Source of the DNA: Arachis hypogaea
Lineage: Eukaryota > Streptophyta > Magnoliopsida > Fabales > Fabaceae
NCBI RefSeq assembly: GCF_003086295.3
Contig: NC_092048.1
Span: forward strand, 39,122,425-39,186,424
Reading direction: 5' to 3'
DNA: 64,000 nucleotides
This document shows, piece after piece, positions 1 through 12,916 of this stretch (positions are counted from its first letter, which is position 1; the number at the start of each line of letters is the position of its first letter). The notes beneath the pieces are model-generated. The model did not search any database and had not been told where the DNA came from. It saw only the letters and a list, made by a program, of their open reading frames with translations. Both the position numbers and the translations under genes were made by a program.

Positions 1-126
1 GAATGGCAAAAAGATATGGATGGTGAAGCACACAAGGTAGCGTGAAAGTATAAGGATGTGGTGGCTATAGCTAGAATTGAATTGAAGCAAATGATTGGAA
101 AAACAAATTGGGACAAAAGATTTTGA
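1..126 (+). pseudogene. possible degraded coding fragment
   Basis: Frame 1 from the window edge reads as a hydrophilic, codon-like peptide of about 41 residues interrupted by one TGA (43-45) and closed by TGA at 124-126. It includes the stretch KYKDVVAIARIELKQMIGK. I do not recognise the family. It could be the end of an exon whose remainder lies outside the window, or chance. GC content is a little higher than in the AT-rich sequence that follows. Confidence 0.25.
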
Positions 127-654
127 CTTTGGGGCCCTGAAAGAGAGGTATAGATGAAGATCATGAGACTCACCAAGGATAAATTTGTCAAAAGGATGAT
201 ATTAATATTGAATGGAATGTGGAGGACCATTTCAAAACAAAAAAAAAGTTTGGGACGATTTTAATTTTGACCCAAAATTTTATGAACCATAACCGTACTT
301 TTTTCATTCTATATTCTTCAATGATCCAATAACTATTTTGTCGTTATAGTTATTAACTTGGTAAAAAAAACTCTCCTTTATAATTTATATCTCTGTTCAA
401 TAAGTCTTTTACTTGGTTATACATGGTTTAAATAATATTTGAATTAAAGTCTTTATGTCAATATAATAATAACTAGTGTATACCAATTCCGAGTTTAAAA
501 TTCATTAATTTAAAAATAAATTTGATATTCAGGTGCTATTATGTCAATATACAATAAAAATTATCTATATGTAGGTTAACAATATAATTTAATTATAATT
601 ATATAATTAATCTAATATCAAACTAAATAAATATAAAATTAATATGAAATGATA
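127..654. other. AT-rich intergenic DNA
   Basis: No gene, RNA or repeat boundary can be supported. The stretch is strongly AT-rich with short homopolymers and leads into the foldback element that starts near 655. Confidence 0.6.
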
Positions 655-1530
<876 letters not shown>

Positions 1531-2183
1531 TTAATTTTACCATTTTACTTCTTCCAAAATTATCTACAATTTTTATAGATATTTCCTTCTCAAACTCAAG
1601 TTAGTCAAGTTAGTTGAGTTTTCAATTTATTAAAAAAATGATGGAATAAAAAAACTATAATAATACGTAAATAAAATTCTTAAACATTTTGGAACCACTA
1701 CGAGAAGTTGGAATGTAGATCAGATAGAACTGTGGAGAAGAAATGCTGACAAAATTGAAAGAACTTGAAACGTACACAAAATTATAAGAATTTGGAATAC
1801 TACAAATAGAACTACTAAAAACAGACAAAATTACTGAAACTCAGGATGCAAATGAAACTTCTAAAACTCGAGATACAGACCAAACTGCAAAAACTCGATA
1901 TGTTAGGGTAATTGCATAAACTTAATGTTTTCAGTGCAATATAAGAGGTAATATAAGCTTTTAATAATATCTTGGGATGGTGGCAGAAATTTTGAAGACT
2001 GTATATATGAAATAAAATCTATAAGCTGGAAATATGTAAGACCCATGTTTGTCATAAAGTTGGAATTTAGCTATCAAACTCATAATACAAATTGACACTT
2101 GTAAAGTACTTTAAGGACACATATATAGTTGTAAAATTTTGTAAACAAATATGTGATATGAATATAAGGGATTTGGATTCTCT
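1531..2183. other. AT-rich intergenic DNA
   Basis: Nothing coding is visible. Between 1740 and 1910 there is a loose repetition of phrases such as AAAACT..GA.A.AGAC, which may be decayed minisatellite sequence. Confidence 0.5.
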
Positions 2184-2318
2184 AAAGTTTGAATTTCACT
2201 TTAGAGAATAAAGTGTGATCTTTCACCATTTATTTTATAGGTGAGACCAAAAATAAATATGAGAGAGAAACCATTCAAGGGTAGAAGATCACACTTTACC
2301 CTCTAAAGTATAAATTTA
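2184..2318. mobile_element. short foldback MITE-like element
   Basis: An inverted repeat of about 40-base arms: AAAGTTTGAATTTCACTTTA and AATAAAGTGTGATCTT on the left return as AGATCACACTTTACCCTCTA and AAAGTATAAATTT on the right, with about 50 bases between. No coding capacity. I could not fix a target site duplication, so the superfamily is open. Confidence 0.5.
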
Positions 2319-2522
2319 AAATTTATAAGGTATTAAATTGGTAATTTACGTTTGGGTCTAATTTTGTTTCGATCTCTAAAGTTTAAAGTGTTCTATTTGA
2401 ATTTAAAATAGTTTCATTTAGCTTCAATATAGTCCTAACGTAAATTCAATGTTAAATAATTAATGTTACCATTTTACCAAATCTTAATGTCCTTCCCTAA
2501 ATAAGAGGTATAAACTCGAGAG

Positions 2523-2681
2523 GCACAGATCAGCTGCGGATGCATTACCACGAACTACTGGCCTTGGTTCAAGTACATGGAGAATATCATCGAGAACTCG
2601 CTTTTTACGGAAAAGTTCATCGGTGACGACGAGGACAAGGCCATCGTCATCTCTACTGCGGGGACTCCTCTCGACAACTGA
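2523..2681 (+). pseudogene. isolated C-terminal coding relic, family not recognised
   Basis: An open frame of 52 codons ending in TGA encodes a peptide containing TNYWPWFKYMENIIENS, then LFTEKFIGDDEDKAIVI and ending in TPLDN. Codon use and GC content stand out sharply from the AT-rich flanks, which argues for a real coding origin. There is no start codon and no upstream exon in the window. The peptide looks like the tail of a soluble protein (aromatic-rich then acidic). I do not recognise it and do not assign a function. It is probably a gene fragment carried here by a transposon. Confidence 0.45.
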
Positions 2682-3045
2682 AAAGTTTGGTTATATAAGT
2701 TTTCTCCTCGAGAATTACTCCTATTAGACAGATTAGTTCCTTTATCGCTAAAAAATTTATCCGATCGATAATGAATACAAACAGATCATCTTAGGATCCT
2801 AACAACACATATCAAATACCCTAACAATACATCAAGTTGCTCAAGGATTGCTGGCTTTGGGGCAATACTTGCAAAGACTTTCTTCTCTCAATTCTTTTTG
2901 GACTTCTGGTCCATCTCAACCTCTCTAGATGCTTCTCATTTCATTACCTATCAATGACTCAAAGTTGTGCAAAGTCCTTTCCATATCTTTATATCTATCA
3001 CTGTCTTTGGATCAATCTATAGAGTGACATTGATAGATGAAAGAG

Positions 3046-3111
<66 letters not shown>

Positions 3112-3392
3112 GTGAATGTCAGTTTTCGTTATGTAGTGTGTACCATGATGCCTATTTATCTATTATCTTGGTCTAGAGAGTTTGCTTTGTATATATCATC
3201 TTTAATGTTATATTAGGAAACAATAATATTTGGAAAAAAAAATAAATCAACTAAAATAGTTAATATTTATTTTATTTAGTATTTATTAATTGTTGCTAGA
3301 ATTAATAAATATTAAATAAGATATATTTAGATTATTTGAATTTATTTTTTATTGTCTTCTTAGCATTGTTGATTATGAAATATGAGGCAAAA
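2682..3392. other. AT-rich spacer with microsatellite
   Basis: No gene seen. It holds a pure TA microsatellite (3051-3108) and runs into the left end of MULE C. A short plus-strand frame at 2837-3022 has no recognisable features. Confidence 0.5.
3051..3108. repeat. (TA)29 microsatellite
   Basis: Uninterrupted TA dinucleotide run of 58 bases. Confidence 0.97.
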
Positions 3393-3491
3393 TTAAAATT
3401 TAAGAATGATGTGGTAATTTCATTGATATTTGCGGCACTTTTTTATTTTAATATGGAGAAGAATTTGGTGTGATACAACGTTATGGAGAAC
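3393..3491 (+). repeat. outer part of left TIR of MULE C, interrupted by E1
   Basis: This stretch plus 11613-11665 reads, once E1 is removed, as an imperfect inverted copy of 18905-19060. The last five bases, AGAAC, are duplicated at 11608-11612 by the E1 insertion. Confidence 0.6.
3487..3491 (+). repeat. target site duplication of E1, left copy
   Basis: AGAAC immediately precedes the TGATAAACC start of the 5' LTR; an identical AGAAC follows the 3' LTR at 11608-11612. Five base pairs is the usual Ty3-type duplication length. Confidence 0.9.
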
Positions 3492-4971
3492 TGATAAACC
3501 ACTATTTTACGATTTATCTTGTGCTCAATTGAGTGGATTTTATCAAGTCCTTACCCACTTATTCATAGAAATCGCATGTTTTACGTTTTCCTTCCTGATT
3601 TTGTGCTATGATTGAAAACATGTTTCTTTGACCTTAATTTTATTAATTTTGATCCTATCTTATTACCATTCGATGCCTTGATATGTGTGTTAAGTGATTT
3701 CAGGGATTACATGGTAGGAATGGCTTAAAGGATAGAAAGGAAGCATGCAAAAGTGGAAGGAATACAAGAAACTGAAGGAACTGCTAAAGCTGTCCAGCTT
3801 GACCTCTTGGTACTAAATCAACCATAACTTGAGCTAAAGAGGTCCAAATGATGCGGTTCTAATTGCGTTGGAAAGCTAACATCCGGGGCTTCACAACGAT
3901 ATATAATTTGTCATATCTTCCATGAAGCCAGATGATGCAAATGCGTGGACGAAGCTTCTGCGTCACTTTCCCGTGACCTGTACGTACCAGAATACGTTGG
4001 GGGCGATTTCTAGGCTGTTTTTGACCCAGTTTTCGGCCCAGAAAACACAGATTAGAGGCTATAAAGTGGGGGAATGCATCCATTCATTAACATATCTTCC
4101 ATTATTCACTTTTCATAATTTAGATGTAGTTTTAGAGAGAGAGAGACTCTCTCCTCTCTCTTAGGATTTAGGATTTCTATTAGGATTAGGATTTCATCTT
4201 CTTCATTCCAGGTTTAATATTCCTTTACTTTACTTTATGTTTTCTTCTACTTCCATTTATTCTATTACTTTAGTTGATTACTTGATGTTGCCAATTTGGT
4301 TTATGGATTCCTATGTTCAATCTAACTTTTTATTTAATATAAATTGAGGTATTTTAGATTTGATTTTGCTTTATGTTATTTATGAATGCTTTTAATTTAA
4401 TTTAAGATATTTTTCTCTTTTGGCTTTGGTTAAGTGATTGGTGACGCTTGAGTTATCAAACTCGAGGTGTTGACTGAAAATTGGAATTCTTTGCTGATTA
4501 ATTTGGATTCCACTAACTCTAGTCTTTCCAAGGGAAAGACTAGGACTTGAGGATTCATATTGATTTATCCACCTGACTTACCTTCATAGTTAGAGTGGGA
4601 GCAAAATCCAATTCTCATCACAATTGATAAGAATAACTAGGATAGGACTTCCAGTTCTCATACCTTGCCAAGAGCTTTTCTAGTTATTAGTTGATTCCTT
4701 TTTCCATTTACTATTCTTGCTTTTTATCTTATACATTAAAAAAAAACCCACAAACATATCTTCTTCCATAACCAATAATAAATTATACCTCCCTGCAATT
4801 CCTTGAGAAGACGACCCGAGGTTTGAATACTTCGGTTATAAATTTTATTGGGTTTGTTACTTGTGACAACCAAACTTTTGTAAGAAAGGAATTCTTGTCG
4901 GTCTAGAAGCTATACTTACAATGCAAATTTATTGTGAAAATTCTAGATCGCGCGAGAGTTTTGTTCTTTCA
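3492..4971 (+). repeat. 5' LTR of E1
   Basis: Begins TGATAAACCACT and ends TTCTTTCA. It is 1480 bases, 47 shorter than the 3' LTR. The missing part corresponds to about 10525-10575 in the 3' copy, where a CGTGGA-type repeat flanks the lost segment, as expected for deletion between short direct repeats. The R/U5 side (4800-4971) carries the conserved AAGACGACCCGAGG block also present in E2. Confidence 0.93.
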
Positions 4972-4974
4972 AAA

Positions 4975-4992
4975 TGGCGCCGTTGCCGGGGA
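4975..4992 (+). other. primer binding site, tRNA-Asp
   Basis: TGGCGCCGTTGCCGGGGA begins three bases after the LTR. It is complementary to the 3' end of plant tRNA-Asp(GTC), including CCA, over all 18 bases. Confidence 0.92.
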
Positions 4993-5467
4993 ATTGCAAA
5001 CGTGTGCCTCATTATTGGCTATTGTAAATATTTGCTTTTTGCTTGTTTATTTATTTTTATTTTTGCTTTTTCGTAAATTAAGAGGTTATTGGTTTTTATT
5101 TAGTTATAAAAAAATTTCAAAAATTTGTTCTTGGTGTTCATCTTGATCTTCAAGTTGTTCTTCGTGTTCATCTTGACCTTCAAGTTGTTCTTGGTTGTTT
5201 TCTTCATTTTGATCTAAAAATTTTAAATTTGGTGTCATTTTATTGTTTTTCTCTTTCCTCATTAAATTCAAAAATATCTTTTCTCTTTATTTTAATTGAT
5301 TTTTTTTTCAAAAATTACAAAAAAAAATTTAAAAATCAAACATTTTCAAAATTTAAATCTTTTTCAAATCGTATCTTATATTGTTGACTTTTTCAAAATT
5401 TAAATTTCAATAACATTTTAATTTAAATTTGTTTTTTATTTTTCGTTTTTAATTTTTATTTGCTATT
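4993..5467 (+). other. AT-rich leader of E1
   Basis: Long T- and A-rich leader between the primer site and the first ATG. The phrase TTGTTCTT(G/C)GTGTTCATCTTGA is repeated twice around 5125-5190. No reading frame. Confidence 0.6.
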
Positions 5468-7092
5468 ATGAATTCTCACCCCATCGCTTTGAGTTTGGTT
5501 CCAATGCTGTTGCAAGGAATGGAAATTATAACAGGAACATGCATCAAGGTCAAAACAATCAGAGATGGAAGGAGCCACGAGAATCTGATCAACCCTTTGG
5601 GCAACAACACCCTCCAAACTACCATGGACGACGACCATTCCACAGTGCATGTCAAAACAACAGTTATGGTAGACCCTTTCGTAACAACCAACTCCCACCA
5701 AACTGCTGTGGTCAAGAGCCATTCCGAGGTGCATACCAAGATGATAGATATGGTGGACCCCCTTGTAGTTACCAACAAGGCCCACCATATGCTTATGAAC
5801 CGCCTCTCCAACATACCTTTGAACCACCACACTCACAAGCCCCCTACCACCATTCATCTCTATATGACCCTAACCATTATCCACACCAATTTCAATCCAA
5901 TCACTCCCAAGAACCACCACCTCCCTAGACACCATGTCCATATCCATCACCCCAAGAAACAAGGGAGCAACTCAAGGAAACATTTGAAAAATTTCATGCC
6001 ACACTTCACCAATTGAATCAAGCAATAAATAGACTACCTTCCCAACGTTCGGACACTCAAGAAACTCCCATGGCTTCATGTGGGCAACCTAATGAAGAAC
6101 GCATCATGAAGGAGATGCTAGAAACCCCACTGGACAGTACGGAGCATGACTTTGTACTGGAACAAGTGGAGAAAGCTGTAATTATTGAAGAGGAAGAAGT
6201 GGTTGAAGACTTAGGAGATGCTGAACCCCCATGGGAAACTCAAGTTATAAAGCCTCCTTCAAAGATGTTTGAAATTGATGTTGAGGAGGGTGTACAACCT
6301 CCAAGGCATATCATAGTCGAAGACTTTGAAGAGGTTGATCAAGAGATGGATTCAATCATTGATGAATTCTTATCTGCAATTGAATCCTCTCCTATTGGAC
6401 TTGACATGGAGATTAAAAAAGAAGAAGCACAACCTCCCATACCCTTGGTGAACAATGAAGAAGAGATCGAATTGGAAGAAAGCTACCAAGAGGAAGAGGT
6501 TGAAATTGAAGAAGCTTGCAAGGAGGTGGAAGTTGTCAAGGAAGAACTCAAGGAAATGGAGCTAGAAATCACCTTGCCAATGCTGTTGGAGACCTCTTCC
6601 CCAAAGCCATCACCATCCATTCCTTCATTCAAGTGGGTAAATCTTTCATCTCTAAGCTTAATTAGCTCACTTGAATATGCTTTACTTGAAACAGATGGTC
6701 AGCTTAGAGCTCTTTGTGGCATTAAGCGTAAGAGGAAGATGGTTAGTAGTTGGAGTTGTCATGCAAGGTTCAATATGGTTGCATACTCAAAGTTTAAATG
6801 CAAAGGTTGGTGTAAAGCTCAACTGAATGGGTCTAGGAAGTTGGTTGGCCACTTTAGTGAGAATTTAGATTGCTTGCCACCCGGATGGAATCATGATGAT
6901 CAACAAGAAGACGGGTGCAAAAGCAAGGTTTGGGACCCCGGAATTCATTCTACCAATCAACACTCTTGGGGCATTGTCACTTGTTTCAACTTGCTTGAAG
7001 GCTTTATGCGCCTAATTTGGGATCCCGGAGGCCATTGGAATTACAAACATTGGTGGAGATTCCTGGATGAGTTCAAGCATAAGCCACCATGA
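5468..7092 (+). pseudogene. gag-like protein of E1, broken
   Basis: The reading region starts at ATG 5468 (MNSHP), matching the start of the E2 homologue. One frame slip soon after the start moves the protein to the frame of 5539-5928, which is rich in Pro, Gln, Asn and Tyr. A TAG at 5926-5928 interrupts it and the same frame continues to 7092. The second half is strongly acidic (many Glu runs, about residues 25-190 of the 359-residue part) and probably coiled coil. It ends in a Trp-rich domain of about 125 residues starting RALCGIK and finishing in WWRFLDE..KHKPP. No CCHC knuckle or pol motif is visible. Function is presumably structural or packaging; the C-terminal domain is not one I recognise. 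Confidence 0.7.
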
Positions 7093-7305
7093 CAGGAAGC
7101 TCACCAAATATCCAACTTAAGGACTTTAACTAAAAGTGCTAGGTGGGAGACAACCCACCATGGTATGATCATTCCTTTTTCAATTTTAATTTTATTTCAT
7201 TTTGTTTTTAAGTTTTATTTTATTCCATTTTATTGAACCTGGAATTATTCATAACATCTGCATCAACATCTGCATACTACATTCTGCATTTTGCATAAAA
7301 AAAAA

Positions 7306-7862
7306 CATACGTGACGCGTAAGCGTCGCTGACGCGTCCGCGTCACAGATGCGTTGGGAAGAAAATAAAATTGAACAGAGAGTCACACAAAAGCGTGGCTG
7401 GAGGCGTGCCTTAGGCACAAATATGACCCTGCGACCGCGTTGCTGACGCGTTCACGTCGTTTGCGAAATAGCCTCCACACGCGTCCGCATTACCCACGCG
7501 AACACGTGGCCCTGTGAAATCGACGTAAACGGATGTATGGCAGAGAGTTGTGATGGAGTGGGGCTGGAACTATGCTAGAAGCACAAGCCCTACCACGCGA
7601 ACGCGTGCCCCACGCGAACGCGTGCCCCACGCGTCCGCGCCATTCTTAAAAGAAAGGCCATTCACGCGTGCACGTCACCCACGCGAGCGCGTCACCCTGA
7701 ATTTTGGCAATATGCATTTGAGACAGAGAGTTGCGCGAACGCGAGGTTGCTCTCGCGCCACTAGCACAAATCAAGACACGCGTCTGCGTGACCGATGCGT
7801 CCGCGTCACTTGAAAATATCGCAACTCACGCGACCGCGTCACTCACGCGTCCGCGTCGCCTG
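7306..7862 (+). other. CG-rich block of repeated ACGCG words in E1
   Basis: About 550 bases packed with words like ACGCGT, CCGCGTCA and ACGCGAACGCGT, separated by short gene-like linkers. The flanks are AT-rich, so the CpG density is striking. E2 has an equivalent block at the same relative place (51255-51812), so it belongs to the family and was not acquired by one copy. Short frames through it (7550-7813 and others) have no counterpart I can recognise. Confidence 0.75.
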
Positions 7863-8579
7863 CACCGCACAACTTATCCAAATCAGCGCCAATTATCTTA
7901 TCTTTTCTTTTCTAATCCTAATTTCTTCTATCTTTCCTTCTTTCTTCTTTCTTACTTTATCTCTTTCACTTCTCATTCTTTTTCACCTTCATTCTATTTT
8001 ACTTGCATACTTCCATTCATTGCATTTTAATTTTGTGCATATTTTTATTTTCTTTTCTAAATTTATTATTTTTCCATTGGTGTTACTTGTTCAAATTCAA
8101 CTGTTATATCTTTTCTGGTATTATTTTGGTGCTTAGTGACTTGTATTACACTGTTGGATGATATTAATTATCTGTCAATGCCAATATTTTATGATACCTA
8201 TATTCCTTTTGCATTGACATGAATTTATATTGTCTTTCATTATCTACTGTCTCTTCCCTTTTGTTGCAAATTTTTTGCACTCTTGATTTGCCATGTGCTT
8301 CTACTATTTTCTCACTTGCATGTTGTAGCTACCATATAATTGAGACTTTCATTATTTGGCATTAACCCAACCATATTTTAATTGTTTTCTATCTTTGTTT
8401 TTGGGTTACTTTTCTTCCTTTTTTCTCTTCTTTCAGGATGGCCACCGGGGAAGAGAACCGGAAGATGTTCACATGGGGAGACAAACAAGTCTACCTGCAC
8501 ATTCTTTAGAGAAAAGCGTCAGTTCGAGAAACCCGTCCACTTGCACATCTCAGCATGCACCGAGGACGGTGCAATCTTT

Positions 8580-8593
8580 AAGTGTGGGGAGGT
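8580..8593 (+). other. internal polypurine tract copy in E1
   Basis: AAGTGTGGGGAGGT followed by CGATACC, near-identical in sequence and context to the terminal tract before the 3' LTR. E2 keeps the same motif at 50578-50591. Confidence 0.6.
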
Positions 8594-9190
8594 CGATACC
8601 AACTTTCGTGGGTTAGTTATTTCCTATTTCAACACCAATGTTAATTTTTCTTATTAAATTAGTTGTTGCATTTGCATATTTCTCTGCATATTTGTCTGAT
8701 TTTGTGCATTTAGCTACTACTTGGTTGAAGTAACATTTTCTTTTTTAAGAAACTTTTTATAGCATTTCACTAATTTGAGTTAAACTTTTTGAAAAACTTG
8801 TTTGAAGAAATTTCATTTTGGAACATGGTTTTAGAGCTTGAACACACAAAATCAGTGAGATTTTGAGCCTATTTGATTGGTTGCATTTTATCAACCAATA
8901 TTTTATTTTTGGTGTGTGTTTTTCTCTCTAAAATTGTGATCTTTGTCTTGCTTAATTCTATATTTCCATGGTTTGATGTATGTATGCACTTATATGATTG
9001 AGGCCTTTGTTTTACTGAGCTTACATACCCATATGGCCTTAACCTTTTCATTATCCATTGCAAACCAATTTTGAGCCTATTTTACCCCTTTGTTCTTTAC
9101 TTTAGCTCATCACTAACTCTAAGCGGAAAACAATAATGTCCTTAATTTGAATCCTTGGTTAGCTTAGACTAGTGAGAGTGCTTATGATTT

Positions 9191-9204
9191 AAGTGTGGGA
9201 AAAG
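9191..9204 (+). other. second internal polypurine-like motif in E1
   Basis: AAGTGTGGGAAAAG, with an E2 counterpart at 49983-49994. Weaker than the 8580 copy. Confidence 0.4.
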
Positions 9205-10066
9205 TGGGTTTGGAAACGTTTGGTTTAAGAATTATGCATTGTATATCTTTATGAAAATGTGAAAGAAATGTTTAGGACATATTCATGCATTTAATAATTT
9301 AATCATATGCATTGAGAAAAAAATAAATAAATAAATAAATAAAAATAAAAAAAAGAGAAAGAAAAAGAAAAAAATAAAGGAGAAAATAAAGGAGAAAAAG
9401 AAAAGAAAAAGAGCAAATAATAAAAAGGGGACAAAATGCCCCAAAGTAAATGGTGAAAGCAATGCATATGTACTGTACTTGAAATTAGAATGCATGAATA
9501 TGTGGAAAACATGGTTAATAGATAGTTAGATGTGGTATTATGATTACATGGATTGTCTAAAGTTAGGTGGAAAGTTTAAGTTAATTAAGGATTCAAATTT
9601 TAGTCCACTTGGCCAAATACAATCCTACCTTGACCCTAACCCCATTACAACCCTTAAAAGACCTCTTGATATGTGTATTTGTGCATCAAATTTGTGTTGA
9701 TTGGTAGAAGAAAAGCAAGCCTTAGAAAGCAAGGTTAGTAGAGGATTGAGAGAATCGAACCTTAAACACATGAGTTATTAGAGTGTATACACTTCCAGTG
9801 AGGGTTCGATGCTCGATTCCTTGTTCCCGACTTTCATGAGCTATCTTCTTCTTGCAAATCTATTTGTACTTCATTTTTATGATTTGAATTAGTAAAATCC
9901 AGTTCATGTATGTTCTTGGAAGATTTATTTACTTTTAACCAAGTAGGTAGAAACATTCTGCATGTAGTTGCATTCATATAGATAGGTTGTATTTCATACA
10001 TTCTATCATTGCTCTTCACCCCTTTATAGCTTCTCTTGAGTTTAGCATGAGGACATGCTAATGTTT

Positions 10067-10080
10067 AAGTGTGGAAAGGT
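10067..10080 (+). other. polypurine tract of E1
   Basis: AAGTGTGGAAAGGT abuts the TGATAAACC start of the 3' LTR; it primes plus-strand synthesis in LTR retrotransposons. Confidence 0.85.
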
Positions 10081-11607
10081 TGATAAACCACTATTTTACA
10101 ATTTATCTTGTACTCAATTGAGTGGATTTTATCAAGTCCTTACCCACTTATTCATAGAAATCGCATGTTTTACGTTTTCTTTCCTGATTTTGTGCTATGA
10201 TTGAAAACATGTTTCTTTGACCTTAATTTTATTAATTTTGATCCTCTCTTATTACCATTCGATGCCTTGATATGTGCGTTAAGTGATTTTAGGGATTACA
10301 GGGCAAGAATGGCTTAGAGGATGGAAAGGAAGCATGCAAAAGTGGAAGGAATACAAGAAACTGAAGGAACTGCTAAAGCTGTCCAGCCTGACCTCTTGGT
10401 ACTAAATCGACCATAACTTGAGCTAAAGAGGTCCAAATGACACGGTTCTAGTTGTGTTGGAAAGCTAACATCCGGGGCTTCACAAAGATATATAATTTGC
10501 CATAGCTGCCACGAAGCCAGGTGACGCAAATGCGTGGATCACGCGGATGCGTGACCTGGCAGAAACGCAATCCACACAAACGTGTGGACGACGCTTCCGC
10601 GTCACTTTCCCATGACCTGTACGTACCAGAAGATGCTGGGGGCGATTTTTGGGCTGTTTTTGACCCAGTTTTCGGCCCAGAAAACACATATTAGAGGCTA
10701 TAAAGTGGGGGAATGCATCCATTCATTAACATATCTTCCATTATTCACTTTTCATAATTTAAATGTAGTTTTAGAGAGAGAGGATCTCTCCTCTCTCTTA
10801 GGATTTAAGATTTCTATTCAGATTAGGATTTCATCTTCTTCATTCCAGGTTTAATATTCCTTTACTTTACTTTATGTTTTCTTCTACTTCTATTTATTCT
10901 ATTACTTTAGTTGATTACTTGATGTTGCCAATTTGGTTTATGGATTCCTATGTTCAATCTAACTTTTTATTTAATATAAATTGAGGTATTTCAGATTTGA
11001 TTTTGCTTTATATTATTTATGAATGCTTTTAATTTAATTTAAGATATTTTTCCCTTTTGGCTTTGGTTAAGTGATTGGTGACGCTTGAGTTATCAAACTC
11101 GAGGTGTTGACTGAAAATTAGAATTCTTTGCTGATTAATTTGGATTCCACTAACTCTAGTCTTTCCAAGGGAAAGACTAGGACTTGAGGATTCATATTGA
11201 TTTATCCACCTGACTTACCTTCATAGTTAGAGTGGGAGCAAAATCCAATTCTCATCACAATTGATAAGGATAACTAGGATAGGACTTCCAGTTCTCATAC
11301 CTTGCCAAGAGCTTTTCTAGTTATTAGTTGATTCCTTTTTCCATTTACTATTCTTGCTTTTTATCTTATACATTAAAAAAACCCCACAAACATATCTTCT
11401 TCCATAACCAATAATAATTCATACCTCCCTGCAATTCCTTGAGAAGACGACCCGAGGTTTGAATACTTCGGTTATAAATTTTATTGGGTTTATTACTTGT
11501 GACAACCAAACTTTTGTAAGAAAGGAATTCTTGTCGATCTAGAAGCTATACTTACAACGCGAATTTATTGTGAAAATTCTACATCGCGCGAGAGTTTCGT
11601 TCTTTCA
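10081..11607 (+). repeat. 3' LTR of E1
   Basis: 1527 bases from TGATAAACCACT to TTCTTTCA, aligned over its full length with 3492-4971. It retains a GCG-rich segment (about 10515-10600) that is partly deleted in the 5' copy. It is followed by AGAAC. Confidence 0.93.
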
Positions 11608-11612
11608 AGAAC
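11608..11612 (+). repeat. target site duplication of E1, right copy
   Basis: AGAAC, identical to 3487-3491. Confidence 0.9.
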
Positions 11613-11680
11613 ATGGGTGCTTTACCTGCATGCGGTGTCAGTAGGACTGAAATCGGACGGAAGAATTTGGAGGTTGGAAC

Positions 11681-11723
11681 TCGGACGGTCCGATTAGAGG
11701 GCACAACTCGGATCGTCCGATTT
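11681..11723. promoter_or_regulatory. subterminal palindromic motifs, left end of MULE C
   Basis: Two copies of a near-palindrome, TCGGACGGTCCGATT and TCGGATCGTCCGATT, lie just inside the left TIR and upstream of the PMD gene. Four more occur at the right end. Such motifs at both ends are candidates for transposase binding or for a shared promoter element; that role is inference. Confidence 0.5.
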
Positions 11724-12001
11724 GTGCGGTCCCAGCCACGTGTCGCGCGTTCATTTCCCCACAAAACGGTACCCCTTATACCAACATGCTTCCTTGAACC
11801 TCAACTCACTCCCTTCGAGTCACTTTCATAGTGAACCCCACCAGCAACCCCTTTCCTCTCTTCTTCTTCTTCAGCCTCCAAAACCCCATTGTTCTTCATG
11901 AAAATTTGAAGGAAAAATTCACAATGCCAAAGAAACAAAAATATAAGGATGTTGATCGTCCTGAACTTCATATTATACATTATCTCAGCCACCCTGATTA
12001 T

Positions 12002-12916
12002 GTAAGTTTAGTTTTTAAATTTTTTTTATATTTCAGATTTATTATTATTGTTAAAAATTTAGGAATATATATTTAATTGAAGTAAATATTATATGTTATA
12101 AAATTATTATTATTATTGTTAGAAAGTGAATTTAGGAACATATAGGTTAAGAAATTGTGATTATCGTTAGAACTTGGGAATTTATTGTTGAAAGTATATA
12201 TATACAATTGTAGTTGATTAGTGAACTTTTTAATTAATGATAATATTTAAATTGATGTAATGTGATAGATTAGTAAAAATATATGTTTAAAATTTTTTTT
12301 GTAATAATTTTAGAAATTATAATTAATTATTACGTTTAAGTTGTATAATTTTTGGAAATGGTTTGGGGAATTTTGAGTAAATTAGGTAGAATTTTTTGTA
12401 ATATTTTTTTGTTTGTTGTTAGATTTTTAATTGAAAAAAATATGTTAGTGTAGCTGACGGTTTAATGAAGTGAAATTTTATTAGTTAAACAAGAATTGAA
12501 TTTATTTATTAGTTATTATTAGTAGTAAGATAGTTTATTGTTAGTGACTAAATAAATAAATAATTATGTAATTCAATACTCAGTTGGAAACAGAATGAGT
12601 AAAATATGTATAATGATAATATCATAATTTTTTATATTTTATAAAGCATTCAAAATAATTTATAGGGTTGTTAATTAAATTTAGCAGTTAAGTTAATTAC
12701 TTGGGGCTTTAGTAAATTTGATTAAGTAAAATTATTTGTTTAAATTGGATTTAGTAAAATTATATATCATAGCTTTGTGATTTCAATTATTATGTCTTGT
12801 TTAGTTAATTGTAAAAATTATTTAATAATGATAGTTAATTAATTGATAGGTTAGGTTAGTCATACATGGTAATTACTAAATTAACTAATTAACAAAAATT
12901 AACTAATTAAGTTGCC
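12002..12916 (+). other. AT-rich first intron of the PMD gene
   Basis: Begins with a good donor (GTAAGT). Very T/A-rich with no reading frame. It ends in the LINE fragment at 12917, which lies between the intron and the exon 2 coding sequence, so the original acceptor is not clear. Confidence 0.6.

Larger units (their letters stand above)
7863..10066 (+). other. long non-coding 3' half of E1
   Basis: A pyrimidine-rich stretch (7880-8060) leads to TTTCAGGATGGCCACC, which looks like a splice acceptor followed by ATG (8438). The frame is only 23 codons (8438-8509), and its E2 counterpart near 50640-50730 has a different, also short, frame. The rest is AT-rich, with an A/G-rich run at 9315-9430. 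Two internal polypurine-tract-like motifs lie inside (8580-8593, 9191-9204). In autonomous relatives this space would hold pol; here no pol motif remains on either strand. Confidence 0.65.
3492..11607 (+). mobile_element. E1: non-autonomous Ty3-type LTR retrotransposon
   Basis: A complete element of 8116 bases: 5' LTR, tRNA-Asp primer binding site, one broken gag-like reading region, a CG-rich block, a long non-coding part, a polypurine tract and a 3' LTR, with an exact AGAAC target duplication. There is no protease, reverse transcriptase, RNase H or integrase, so it must be mobilised in trans. The tRNA-Asp primer site is typical of Athila/Tat-like Ty3 elements. LTRs differ by scattered, mainly transition differences (I counted about 17 in roughly the first 450 aligned bases), so the insertion is not recent. 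It resembles the pol-less Ty3 partners described in Arachis, but I cannot name the family with certainty. Confidence 0.93.

Noticed and set aside
7550..8136. Plus-strand frames over the CG-rich block of E1
   Set aside because: Arg/Thr/Ala-rich translations arise from the repeated ACGCG words, overlap in several frames and have no matching protein in E2.
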